Below are positions 51,456 through 63,024 of a stretch of DNA of 64,000 nt, piece by piece. The DNA is from Sipunculus nudus. Its lineage: Eukaryota > Annelida > Sipuncula > Golfingiida > Sipunculidae. The translations under genes and the position numbers were made by a program. The notes beneath the pieces are model-generated. The model made no database searches. It was not told the origin of the DNA and was given only the letters and a program-made list of their open reading frames with translations. The stretch's first letter is position 1. Each line of letters opens with the position of its first letter. The stretch is taken from positions 28,198,714 through 28,262,713 of the forward strand of contig CM049320.1 in NCBI GenBank assembly GCA_026874595.1, written 5' to 3'.

Positions 51456-51515
51456 GCGGCTAAAATTATACAGATACTCTGGCCAGTTGGCTGTGTCTAT
51501 TCTTTCGCCACGCAT
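51456..51515 (-). CDS. Candidate first coding exon of the NlpC/P60-like gene
   Basis: A 20-codon stretch from an ATG with A at -3, ending NWPEYLYNFSR, in a locally GC-richer patch with an X-box-like motif about 95-107 bp upstream. It ends in phase 0 at CGC|GTCTGT, and the next solid exon (29383) begins in phase 0 with KEIKKIRR, so the joined frame reads through. Against it: the donor is weak (only +5 G and +6 T fit the consensus) and the implied intron is about 22 kb. A somewhat better donor 10 bases further on (TGTG|GTTAGA) would end in phase 1 and need another, unseen exon. The frame stays open upstream of this ATG to an earlier Met at 51659, but the X-box lies inside that extension, which favours the internal Met. 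Transcript evidence is needed before trusting it. Confidence 0.42.
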
Positions 51516-51608
51516 TCTAACCGTCACTTTTTCCGCCTCGTTTTTGATTGATATACTCCTGAATGGTGGTTTCTGTGCGACCAACCGTGTCCAAAAACAA
51601 CCCCCTCT

Positions 51609-51622
51609 GTCTCCATAGCAAC
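51609..51622 (-). promoter_or_regulatory. RFX X-box-like motif upstream of candidate first exon
   Basis: The minus strand reads GTTGCTATGGAGAC, 13 of 14 positions of the X-box consensus GTHNYYATRRNAAC. It lies 94-107 bp before the candidate ATG at 51515, a usual distance for X-boxes of ciliary genes in animals. The surrounding 51.3-51.66 kb is GC-richer than its neighbours and promoter-like. No TATA box is evident. Confidence 0.5.
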
Positions 51623-52261
51623 CTGATAAACACGCCCAAACTTCAAGCACATTACACATGAAAAATATGGCTTGTTCGCACTTATAAAATTATGCATCCA
51701 TTAGAAAACATTTTCAATATGGTCTTAATTATATGTTTTATTGTGCCATTGGAGGTGTTATTAACCATGATAGGTTTACAAATAACTCCACAGCTTCGCT
51801 TAATCATGAAATTATTGCCAACCAGACCAATCTTAATGAAGTATTATCCAGAATTATTGCAAAGTGCAATCTCTGGAATCGATTTATAATTTAATCTGGT
51901 AGGACTGAAAACCTTTCACTTTGATCAGCTCCCTGCAATAACTGGTACAATATGATTTATCATACAGTCTAAGAGGTCTATTAAACTTGTTATATAGGTG
52001 TAAAATCCTTAACCAGACAAATAAAACATATACTTCGACTTTTTCTGTATATTCTTGTTCTATATCTCCATCAAATGGACCAGCATCACTATTCAAACAA
52101 TTCTCTATATAAAAATATGATGCACACCAAAAACTGGCAATCAGTTTATCACTGCTGCATGCAAAGTTACTGTGTGGACACGTGTAGTATGTATAATACC
52201 AGTCACAGTAGTGATGTCACTTTGCTGGTACCTATGAAAGTGTGCTGATACACAGAGGAGT

Positions 52262-52350
52262 AAGGGTTCCCTGTTAGCTCAGTGGCAGAACAGACGACTG
52301 GCAATCAGAGGGTCATGGGTTTGATTCCAATACGGGTTGATCCGGCTTTT
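52262..52350 (+). mobile_element. tRNA-like sequence, probably a third SINE head or tRNA pseudogene
   Basis: A box TTAGCTCAGTGGCAGAAC and B box GGGTTTGATTCC are spaced as in a tRNA. The anticodon stem (GACGA against TCAGA) and acceptor stem do not pair well, so it is not a working tRNA gene. Confidence 0.6.
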
Positions 52351-53023
52351 GCTGTGTATTCTTGTTTTATATAAAACATATGATTATCAGTTAAAATAAT
52401 AAAAACATGTATGTGATTTATTATGGGAGCATAACTTGATAGTATATTTTTAACCCATTTGAGAAGGGATTGAAACATTAAACAAAAAAGATAAAAGAAA
52501 ATAATATCTGCATAAAGCTGATCAACATACCAGCACAAATAAATTAAAAATGAATATGAGAATATTTACATATAATTTGCAGATCAAATTCTGCCACAGG
52601 TTTTCAGAAATTTAGTTTAATTTATATGCATGACAAAACTACAGATATCCAGTATGGTGACAGTTGAACAAGTTATGAGATAAACTATATAAAATTTATT
52701 TTGCATGGAATATACAAATAGTTAATATAACTAATCCAAGACACTCCCCATAGCTCAGACAATGGTGTTTGATAGTCTCTTGGGGTGGAGGAAAGTGGTA
52801 TACCCAGAGAAAACTAATGACCTTGGTCCAGAAACTACATTTTATTTTTTTCCTCATTTTTTTTAAGGTTTATATGACTGGTATTCAGCAAGATCCATTT
52901 AATGAAGATGAAGACCAAAGTCAAAGTTGATCTTTTATTTTCATGATCCACTAATAAATGTATAACTGTAGGTTTCTCTACATAAGTGTATATAACTTTG
53001 GCGGACATGAAATTATTTGGAAA

Positions 53024-53366
53024 CTAGAAATCTGCATTCTAAAGAATGCAAGCCTCCACCACTTAGTGGGTGGTCCTTATTCTGGGATGCTTCCCATCCC
53101 GTGTTTGCATTAACTGATGCGGCTCATATTCCCAGATCCATTCATGAGTAAATGACTGAACATTTGTGAATATTCTTTGACATATCCCTTAAACTGGATC
53201 ATGAGCCAGATCCACATCTAAATCTAAATGCTTTTTCATGAACCAACTCCTGAAATGTCCGTAAAATTTCATGATATTTTGTTCATGATTGCATGAGTTA
53301 TATTGTAAATAAACACACAAATACACACATGGGATGAATGTGTACCCTCTAGCTGGAGACAAAAAA
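53024..53366 (+). mobile_element. Interspersed repeat related to 15.3 kb
   Basis: Starts AATCTGCATTCTAAAGAATG with CAAGCCTCCACCAC, contains GAGCCAGATCCACATCTAAA and a TAAATAAACACACAAATACA run, ends GTACCCTCTAGCTGGAG. The order is like the 15.3-kb element. Confidence 0.5.
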
Positions 53367-53549
53367 TCATGGCCAACACAGCATAGAAATCACAGTGGGG
53401 GATAATGTATTTATATATGCAATAACTACTTACAAACTATAGACGACTTAATATAGTGCACTGGTTTTGAGTTATAGCAACTTTTTTTCTTTTATTTATT
53501 AGTATGATGATTCACACGAGTATAAAGGTTTAAATTTTTTTTTTAATAT

Positions 53550-53745
53550 TTTTTTTTGGTGGAGGTAACCCCCTCCATTTTTTAATGCTGACTTATCTAA
53601 TTCTTAACCTAAATATGTACATCTGCAGAGTTTCCATTTCAGTTTGGGACTACTTGACAGGGCGGCAGCACTTGCTTCCTATCATTGTTATTTTGTATCC
53701 TGGTGTCACCAAGGCCTGGTGTCTACTGCACCTACTTGATAAAAA
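53550..53745 (-). mobile_element. 5'-truncated SINE (family 1)
   Basis: Shares the 3' half with the two full copies (GGTGGAGGTAAC, CTGACTTATCTAATTCTTAA, TTTGGGACTA, GACAGGG on the plus strand) and lacks the tRNA head, as in truncated retroposition. Confidence 0.75.
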
Positions 53746-54406
53746 AATAATAGGGAAATAGAATCATGGCAAAACAATAATTAATCCATGAATAAAACTA
53801 TTTTCTTTAATTCCATATTCTTTACAAAAAGTAGATCAAGTCTATATGTATTTGGTATCCCTGTTATGTTTTTTTCCCCTCTTTCTTCCCCCCCCCCCCC
53901 CAACAAATAAAACCACATCTACATGCACATATATTTAAAAGTTTCAATACAAACCAATAAATAACAGGCCTTGCGCCCACAATCTATTACCATCACAAAA
54001 ATCACTTATCGTGTGAACACATGACCTCTGGGATTTACATGTGCATGTAGACATAAGATTTTCTTATTTGTTTCCCAGAATCATAAGCAAATAAATTTCA
54101 CTCCAAATCTTCTCAGAGCTAGTGTGTCTCCTCCCTAAACTTGCCTGTGAACATGAGTCCTATTGTCTGTATTTGCAAAACAAGGAAGACCAATCAACGA
54201 ACTGGCAAAGTCCGGCTAATTTATAAATCAGGGGAGTTGTACACGTTGGGATTACCGTCCCTAATTGCCTGGGATATAGACATTACTGGTTGAATAGTCT
54301 TTAGTTATCACTAAGTTCTCCCCATCCAAATATTTACATTCAGCGCTCTGACTGTAGCAGCGAGATCTGCATACCAACACAGGGATGGGCACAGGTTGTT
54401 TGCCCA

Positions 54407-54421
54407 GTTGCCTATGGCAAC
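54407..54421. promoter_or_regulatory. RFX-type inverted repeat GTTGCC-TAT-GGCAAC
   Basis: Perfect 6-bp half-sites GTTGCC and GGCAAC separated by three bases, a spacing tolerated by RFX/EF-C-type sites. A second weaker match (GTTGGCATGGTGAC) lies at 54495-54508. Both are in a GC-richer stretch about 2.8 kb upstream of the candidate first exon. Confidence 0.4.
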
Positions 54422-54693
54422 TGTTCATGGTTTGGTTACTGCTGGATATGTGTCTGATTTAGGGGCATCTGTCACCCAGGATTAATGCAGCTCTGTTGGC
54501 ATGGTGACAAAGTGTTTGTATAACATTCAGAGTGACAGAAGTGCTTGTCTGGTTCCTCTATATGATGGACAATTCTGTCTTTTCATTAATCTTACTTATC
54601 ATAATGTGTACTGAACTTAGACCTCTGCCTGACCTGTCCTGATAGGTCTGCTTAATAGCAGAATTCATTATATATGTATAACCATTATCTGTC

Positions 54694-54713
54694 TTCTCTC
54701 TCTCTTTCTCTCA

Positions 54714-54749
<36 letters not shown>

Positions 54750-54767
54750 CTCTCTTTCTCTCTCTCA

Positions 54768-54809
<42 letters not shown>

Positions 54810-54836
54810 CTCTCTCTTTCAATATATATATATAAA
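54694..54836. repeat. (CT)n/(TA)n compound microsatellite, duplicated
   Basis: Alternating CT and TA blocks; the block CTCTTTCTCTCTCTCACTCT recurs, showing local duplication. Confidence 0.9.
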
Positions 54837-55804
54837 TCATTATTTATACATGGGTGTAACAATGCACTGAAGAATATACAACATGTATTGAAATTAAACC
54901 CCTGAATTAAATTCTAATCAATTATAAAATTATGAATCAATTTGTTTTTATCATCTTTATTTTTTATGTACCACCCAAATTTGATGGAGCACTTCATGAT
55001 GGCAAAGCTATGTATTGTGTATGTGCCCTTTACACACAGAAGAAATATAGTTCAGATGTAATTTACCCAAAATTTATTGAATACTATTTAACAATGATAA
55101 TGTCCAAGGTATAAGCAATTAAATTTGTCTATCTGTTCCCTTAACTGTTTCTATTTCCTCCAGCTCTCTCCGTCTTTCTCTAATCTCCTGTCTTAGTTCC
55201 TGTCTCCTGTTTCTTCCTTATATTTAGATCACTCATCTAATGGATCACTTCTCCCTGATTTCACTTTCCAACTGCCTCCTCCCTTAGGAGCTGGTGTTGC
55301 TTTTAACATATCCCTAGCTATTGTGTTTCTAATGACTATTATGACTGTCGTAAAGGCTTACATTAATCAAAAATAGTACTGCATGTCAAATGTGTCAACC
55401 AGTGAATGTGTTCATGTCTGACAACTTACCAATTAAGATCTTATGTCTGAAGGCATTTTAAAACTGCCAGTGACTGGGAGTACTACATAAGGAAAAAGCT
55501 GAGATGAACTTAATTCCTTACTGAACTCAAAAACTGTCAGTCTGACTGAATGATAACCATATATCTAAAAAAAATATGCCATCAAAGATTTATCCCTAAA
55601 CATAGGAGGGTTTGTCAAGATGGTAATATTTTTAAAGCATTCAGATAGTGTCCAAGTAAACAACTGTTAATTTGATAATTAATACCTTTGCATGAAGGGA
55701 AGCAGGTGGTGTGTTCATAATTTTTTAAATTAAAATTAAAATTAATAGCTCAAAACATTTCTACTGTTACAGCTTTTTTTCAGTTGTGGGACCTGAGTGA
55801 GTCA

Positions 55805-58800
55805 GAGACATGTTATTCTCACAGCAAGAGGAATCTAGAGGAGATGCTATTGTGACAGCAACAGGTCAACTGTAGCGTATTAGATGTTATTGTAATCGTA
55901 AGAGGTCAGCTGTTGTGTCTGAGATGTTACTGTGATAGCAAAAGGTCAGCTGTAGTGTCTAAGATGTTATTGTGATAGCAAGTGGTCAGCTTAAATATCT
56001 GAGGAGATGTTATTGTGACAGCAAGAGGTCAGCTGTAGTGTCTGAGGAGGTGTTATTGTGACAGCTAGAGGTCAGCTATTGTGTCAAAGGAAATGATATT
56101 GTGATAGCAAGAGCTCAGCTTTAATGTAAGAGGAGATGTCAGTGTTACAGCTGGAGGTCAGCTGTAATGTCTGAGGAGATGTTTTTGAGACAGCTAGAGG
56201 TCAGATGTAGTGTCTGAGATGTTATTGTGATAGCAAGTGGTCAGCTTAAATGTCTGAGGAGATGTTATTGTGACAGCAAAAGGTCAGCTGTAGTGTATGA
56301 GATGTTATTGTGATAGTAAGAGATCAGCTGTTGTGTCTGAGATGTTACTGTGATAGCAAAAGGTCAGCTGTAGTGTCTGAGATGTTATTGTGATAGCAAG
56401 TGGTCAGCTCAAATGTCTGAGGAGATGTTACTGTGACAGCAAGAGGTCAGGAGTAGTGTCTGAGGAGATGTTATTGTGACAGCTAGAGGTCAGCTATTGT
56501 GTCAAAGGAAATGATATTGTGATAGCAAGAGGTCAGCTTTAATGTCCGAGGAGATGTTTTTGAGACAGCTAGAGGTCAGATGTAGTGTCTGAGATGTTAT
56601 TGTGACAGCTAGAGGTCAGCTGTAATGTCTGAGGAAATTTTATTGTGAGAGCTGGAGGTCAGATGGAGTGTCTCAGGAGATGTTATTGTGACAGCAAGAG
56701 GTAAGTTGTAGTGTCTGAGATGTTATTGTGACAGATAGAGGTCAGCTATAATGTCTGAGGAGATGTTTTAGTGAGAGCTAGAGGTCAGCTGTGATGTCTG
56801 AGGAGATGTTATTGTGACATCTAGAGGTCAGCTGTATTGGCTGAGATGTTATTGTGACATCTGGAGGTCAGCTGTAATGTCTGAGATGTTATTGTGACAT
56901 CTGGAGGTCAGCTGTAATGTCCGAGGAGATGTTATTGTGAGAGCTAGAGGTCAGCTGTGGTGTCTGAGGAGATGTAATTGTGACATCTAGAGGTCAGCTG
57001 CAATGGCTGAGATGTTATTGTGACATCTGGAGGTCAGCTGTAATGTCCAAGGAGATGTTATTGTGAGAGCTGGAGGTCAGATGGAGTGCCTCAGGAGATG
57101 ATATTGTGACAGCTAAAGAGCAGCTGTAGTGTCTGAGGTGATGTTATTGTGACTGCAAAAGGGCAACTGTAGTGTCTGAAGAGGTTATTATGACAGCTAG
57201 AGGTCAGCTGTAGTTTATAAGGAGACGTTTTTGTGACAGCTAAAGGTCAGCTGTAGTGTCTGAGGAGATGTTATTGTGACAGCAAGAGGTCAGCTGTAGT
57301 GTCTGAGGATATGTTTTTATGAGAGCTAATGGTCAGCTGTAATGTCTGAGGAGATGTTTTAGTGAGAGCTAGAGGTCAGCTGTGGTGTCTGAGGAGATGT
57401 TATTGTGACATCTAGAGGTCAGCTGTAATGTCTTAGATGTTATTGTGACATCTGGAGGTCAGCTGTAATGTCCGAGGAGATGTTATTGTGAGAGCTGGAG
57501 GTCAGATGGAGTGTCTCAGGAGATGTTATTGTGACAGCTAAAGAGCAGCTGTAGTGTCTGAGGTGATGTTATTGTGACTGCAAAAAGGCAACTGTAGTGT
57601 CTGAAGAGGTTATTATGACAGCTAGAGGTCAGCTGTAGTTTATAAGGAGATGTTATTGTGACAGAAAAAGGTCAGCTGTAGTGTCTGAAGATATGTTTTT
57701 GTGAGAGCTAGAGGTCAGCTGTGGTGTCTGAGATGTTATTGTGACATCTAGAGGTCAGCTGTAATGTCCGAGGAGATGTTATTGTGAGAGCTGGAGGTCA
57801 GATGGAGTGCCTCAGGAGATGTTATTGTGACAGCTAAAGAGCAGCTGTAGTGTCTGAGGTGATGTTGTTATGACTGCAAACGGGCAGCTGTAGTGTCTGA
57901 AGGGGTTATTGTGACAGCTAGAGGTCAGCTGTAGTGTCTGAGGAGATGTTTTGTGACAGCTAGAGGTCAGCTGTAGTTTCTGAGGAGATGTTATTGTGAC
58001 ATCTGGAGGTAAGCTGTAATGTCTGAGATGTTATTTTGACAGCTTGAGGTCAGCTGCAATGTTTGAGGTGATGTTATTGTGAGATCTAGAGGTCAGCTGT
58101 AGTGTCTGAGGAGATGTTATTGTGGCATCTAGAGGTCAGCTGTAATGTCTGAGATGTTATTGTGACATCTGGAGGTCAGCTGTAATGTCTGAGATGTTAT
58201 TGTGACATCTGGAGGTCAGCTGTAATGTCTGAGATGTTATTTTGACATCTGGAGGTCAGCTGTAATGTCCGAGGAGATGTTATTGTGAGAGCTAGAGGTC
58301 AGCTGTGGTGTCTGAGGAGATGTTATTGTGACATCTAGGGGTCAGCTGTAATGGGTGAGATGTTATTGTGACATCTGGAGGTCAGCTGTAATGTCTGAGA
58401 TGTTATTGTGACATCTGGAGGTCAGCTGTAATGTCCGAGGAGATGTTATTGTGAGCGCTAGAGGTCAGCTGTGGTGTCTGAGGAGATGTTATTGTGACAT
58501 CTAGAGGTCAGCTGTAATGGCTGAGATGTTATTGTGACATCTGGAGGTCAGCTGTAATGTCCGAGGAGATGTTATTGTGAGAGCTGGAGGTCAGATGGAG
58601 TGCCTCATCAGATGTTATTGTGACAGCTAAAGAGCAGCTGTAGTGTCTGAGGTTATGTTATTGTGACTGCAAAAGGGCAACTGTAGTGTCTGAAGAGGTT
58701 ATTATGACAGCTAGAGGTCAGCTGAAGTTTATAAGGAGACGTTTTTGTGACAGCTAGAGGTCAGCTGTAGTGACTGAGGAGATGTTATTGTGACAGCAAG

Positions 58801-60425
58801 AGGTCAGCTGTAGTGTCAGAGGATATGTTTTTGTGAGAGCTAGAGGTCAGCTGTAATGTCTGAGGAGATGTTTTAGTGAAAGCTAGAGGTCAGCTGTGGT
58901 GTCTGAGGAGATGTTATTGTGACATCTAGAGGTCAGCTGTAATGTCTGAGATGTTATTGTGACATCTGGAGGTCAGCTGTAATGTCCGAGGAGATGTTAT
59001 TGTGAGAGCTGGAGGTCAGATGGAGAGTCTCAGGAGATGTTATTCTGACAGCTAAAGAGCAGCTGTAGTGTCTTAGGTGATGTTATTCTGACTGCAAAAG
59101 GGCAGCTGTAGTGTCTGAAGAGGTTATTGTGACAGCTAGACGTCAGCTGTAGTGTCTAAGGAGACGTTTTTGTGACAGCTAGAGGTCAGCTGTAGTGTCT
59201 GAGGAGATGTTATTGTGACAGCAAGAGGTCAGCTGTAGTGTCTGAGATGATACTGTAACAGCTGGAGGTCAGCTGTAATGTTTGAGGTGATGTTATTGTG
59301 AGATCTAGAGGTCAGCTGTAGTGTCTGAGGAGATGTTATTGTGGCATCTAGAGGTCAGCTGTAATGAATGAGATGTTATTGTGACAGCTGGAGGTCAGCT
59401 GTAATGTCCGAGGAGATATTATTGTAAGAGCTGGAGGTCAGATGGAGTGTCTCAGGAGATGTTATTGTGACAGCAAAAGGGCAGCTGTAGTGTCTGAGGT
59501 GATGTAATTGTGACAGCAAAAGGGCAGCTGTGTCTGAGGAGGTTATTTTGACAGCTGACAGCTGGAGGTCAGCTGTAGTTTATAAGGAGATGTTTTTGTG
59601 ACAGCTAGAGATCAGCTGTAGTGTCTGAGGAGATTATTGTGACAGCTGGAGGTCAGCTGTAGTGTCTAAGGAGACGTTTTTGTGACAGCTAGAGGTCAGC
59701 TGTAGTGTCTGAGGAGATGTTATTGTGACAGCAAGAGGTCAGCTGTAGTGTCTGAGATGTTATTGTGACAGCTGGAGGTCAGCTGTAATGTTTGAGGTGA
59801 TGTTATTGTGAGATCTAGAGGTCAGCTGTGGTGTCTGAGGAGATGTTATTGTTGCATCTAGAGGTCAGCTGTAATGTATGAGATGTTATTGTGACAGCTG
59901 GAGGTCAGCTGTAAGGTCCGAGGAGATATTATTGTGAGATCTGGAGGTCAGATGGAGTGTCTCAGGAGATGTTATTGTGACAGCAAAAGGGCAGCTGTAG
60001 TGTCTGAGGTGATGTTATTGTGACAGCAAAAGGGCAGCTGTGTCTGAGGAGGTTATTTTGACAGCTGACAGCTGGAGGTCAGCTGTAGTTTATAAGGAGA
60101 TGCTTTTGTGACAGCTAGAGATCAGCTGTAGTGTCTGAGGAGATGTTTTTGTGACAGCTAGAGGTCAGCTATAGTGTCTGAGGAGATGTTACTGTGACAG
60201 CAAGAGGTCAGCTGTAGTGTCTGAGGAGATGTTATTGTGACAGCAAAAGGGCAGCTGTAGTTGTCTTAGGAGATGTTACTGTGACAGCTAGAGGTCAGCT
60301 GTTGTGTCTGAGGAGATGTTATTATGACAGCTAGAGGTCAGCTTTAGTGTCTGAGGAGATGTTACTGTGACAGCAAGAGGTCAGCTGTAGTGTCTGAGGA
60401 GATGTTATTGTGACAGCTAGAGGTG
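55805..60425. repeat. 4.6-kb satellite of a 40/43-bp unit
   Basis: About 110 copies of GAGGTCAGCTGTAATGTCTG followed by AGGAGATGTTATTGTGACATCTA (43 bp) or a form lacking one GGA (40 bp). Variants such as GGTCAGATGGAGTGCCTCAG and AAAGAGCAGCTGTAGTG recur together about every 420 bp, so a higher-order unit exists. Every typical unit contains overlapping AGGTCA (nuclear-receptor half-site) and CAGCTG (E-box). No long frame runs through it. It lies 4 kb or more upstream of the candidate promoter. Confidence 0.93.
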
Positions 60426-61390
60426 TGATGCCATTGTCATCAAATATAGCATGACAACAGGTACATATGAAGGACTGATGTACATCATTCAATTTCATAA
60501 TCTAATGAAAAATATGTGATCAGGTATGCATGAACAAAGATCTTGTTTTCTGGATGCCAAATAATATGTTGTCACAACTTGCAAAATGTGTCTTCATGAT
60601 CTTATTTCTGGTTTCAAAGCAGAATCCTTTTAGGAATGTATACATTAAATGGTTTAATATTATAGGTCCAATTGGTATGATTTGTACCTTGCAAAAGACC
60701 AGACAGACAGAGAGACAGAAAGCTGATGTACAAACTTCAAGACCAATCACTACAAATGAGCAAGACTGAAAGTCAGCTGAGCTATAGAGGACCTGGATCA
60801 AAGCATTTCCATGAGCAAGAGAGAGGAATTATAAAACTAATCTAGAACTGTCATCAACTGATTGCAACTGCCTCAGTTGCAACAAGTAAAGTCACCTGCT
60901 TTGGATCAATACACTGGCTTGCCCTACATATAAATTTCAGTGCATTTACCGAGTGGTGACAGGAAAAAACTTAAATACAGTTACCCACTGATCATGCAAA
61001 CATAATGTCATCGGACTTTCATACAGGGCTTATTTACAAGTCACTTCACCGATATGATCGTTGCTGCGAAGTGAAGGGCAATTCATCATCCGATTTTATT
61101 CTCAATTCACAACCCATGTTTTGATTCAAAATCAATGTTACAAAGAGGATTGTCATGATTTCTTAATGATGGAGGTTGAAACAGTGAGTTCTATTCAGCC
61201 TTTGGATTAAAACTCATGATATAACTAGGCATACTAAAAAACCTGAATTACTTGTAATGTCCAAACCAATTGTTAATTTGAGATATCAGGTTTGTAATTA
61301 TGTTGGGGAAAAATGTGCATACCATACTGTTTGCCTTTATGTTAACAAAGTTTTTTTGCAAGGTTTAGTTTTCATCATATCACCAGAAAC
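60426..61390. other. Spacer after the satellite, no gene recognised
   Basis: Opposed frames of 79 and 93 codons at about 60.52-60.80 kb overlap one another and show no domain. No repeat recognised. Confidence 0.5.
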
Positions 61391-62340
61391 TAGTGGTGTG
61401 CCAATTAACTGATTATACAGATGATTGGCCATTTTTCTTTCATATTTGGTTAAATCAATTCCATTTTTTGCATAATCGATCATAAATAATTTTTTGTTTA
61501 TTCCTAATTTTTTTTGGTGGAGGTAACTGCCTCCATTTTTTATGCTCTCTTATCTAAATCTTAATCTGAGTATGTAAATCTGCAGAGTTCCATTTCGGTT
61601 TGGGACTAGGTGACAGGGTGGTAGCACTCAATTCCTGTCATATTATTTCTGTATCCCGGGTGGCACCTGGGCCAATCGTCTAACGCACCTGCAAGTCCTT
61701 GGTGTGTAATCACCCGCATTGCTTGGTCATAACACCCAGGCACCCCCCCCCCCCCAAGGAGCACTTCTTTGTTAGTGGTACACGGCTGTGGGGTACAGCC
61801 TTCCCATTCAGCCTGCAGAGGGCTCATCCTGGTTGGGGGCTAACCGTGAACAATCTCACCAGCTCGGCTGAGATTTGAACTCACTACCTTCTGGCTTTCA
61901 GTCCTTTGCTCTACCCCTGAGCCACAGAAGCATGTCTCAATCATAAATAATGATGTATACACATCCAAAGTAGACATATTATCCTGATAAAATATTCTAA
62001 TTCTGTCAGAGATATAAGAAAGATGGGGCACTAAACAGTTAATAATATAAAAAATTATCCTTTTGCAATGAATAAATATCAACAACCTGGATATGGCCTT
62101 GACCTGTGTGGGTTATGTACAAGTTTGACTGAATTTATTCAGTCAATATTTTAAGTATTATCCTATGCAATAGATTTCATGGTAATATAAATGGTACAAT
62201 CAAATAACTGATTAATAATTTATCATCAATCATTTTTTTTGTCTTTCAATCATTGGATATGTTTTAACAACAAATTCTTACAACTACCAGATACCTATGA
62301 ATAAAATAAAACTGTATGAAATTTTAACAGAAATATAATC
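61391..62340. mobile_element. Dispersed repeat copy 2, interrupted by a SINE
   Basis: Starts TAGTGGTGTGCCAATTAACT and, after the SINE at 61491-61939, continues with GACCTTGACCTGTGTGGG-like and ATTAATAATTTATCATCAAT sequence parallel to copy 1. It lacks the long-TIR insertion. Confidence 0.7.
61491..61939 (-). mobile_element. tRNA-derived SINE (family 1), full length
   Basis: Minus-strand head with pol III A box GTGGCTCAGGGGTAGAGC (about 61925-61908) and B box GTTCAAATCTC (61880-61870), then a body and a 3' tail ending in CCTCCACC and A-rich sequence. Flanked by the 12-bp direct repeat ATCATAAATAAT (61479-61490 and 61940-61951). Confidence 0.88.
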
Positions 62341-62637
62341 TGGTGTCTTTACTCATTTATAGCTTTTTGCAGTTTTGACTAAAAGCTACCTACCTTGACA
62401 AGTTAATTACATTTTGAAGGTAATTTATCTGTGCTTCCAAGGAATGGTTCAAATGGTATTCATTTAGTAGGTTAATTGCTGATGAGTATAGACATTTTAA
62501 GAGTGACTCACCTTTTTTCACAGGTATACTAAACCAATGTTAGCATTCTATATTTGATGGGGTGCATGACAGGGTGTTTTAATTATTCATGGAGGTATCT
62601 CTTTCAAAAGTGATCATATTGTTTATCTTAAGACCTT

Positions 62638-63007
62638 TTTTTTGTTGTGGTAAAAGCCTCCAATTTTTTATGCTTGCTTAACTAAGTATTTACATCTGCA
62701 GAATTCCCTTCCGGTTTTGGACTACAGACAGGGGCTTAAACGCAATAATTCTGGCATCAACTAGGCAAGGTGTATCACTCCTGTGGGTTCTGGTTGTGTG
62801 TCATCCCCATTGCTGGGTCATCATATCGAGGAACCCCCAAAAGGCGAACTTGTTTGTGAGTGAAACATGACTGTTGGGCACAGTCTCCCCATTAAACCTG
62901 CAGAACCTAGGTTCTGACCATGAAAAATCTCACATCCTCGGCTGAGATTCAAACTCACAATCTCCCGGCTTTGTGCCCTGTGCTCTACTCCTGAGCCACA
63001 GAAGCCA
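62638..63007 (-). mobile_element. tRNA-derived SINE (family 1), second copy
   Basis: Head GTGGCTCAGGAGTAGAGCAC and B box GTTTGAATCTC on the minus strand, same body and tail as the 61.5-kb copy but about 80 bp shorter. Flanked by a 17-bp target duplication GTTTATCTTAAGACCTT with one mismatch (62621-62637, 63008-63024). Confidence 0.88.
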
Positions 63008-63024
63008 GTTTATCTGAAGACCTT

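Larger units (their letters stand above)
51660..55804. other. Upstream flank of the gene
   Basis: Holds the tRNA-like sequence at 52262, repeats at 53024 and 53550, a C run at 53888, the X-box-like pair at 54407 and 54495, and a compound microsatellite. No gene recognised. Confidence 0.55.

Noticed and set aside
52262-52345. Functional tRNA gene
   Set aside because: Control boxes are good but anticodon and acceptor stems do not pair; a SINE head or pseudogene fits better.
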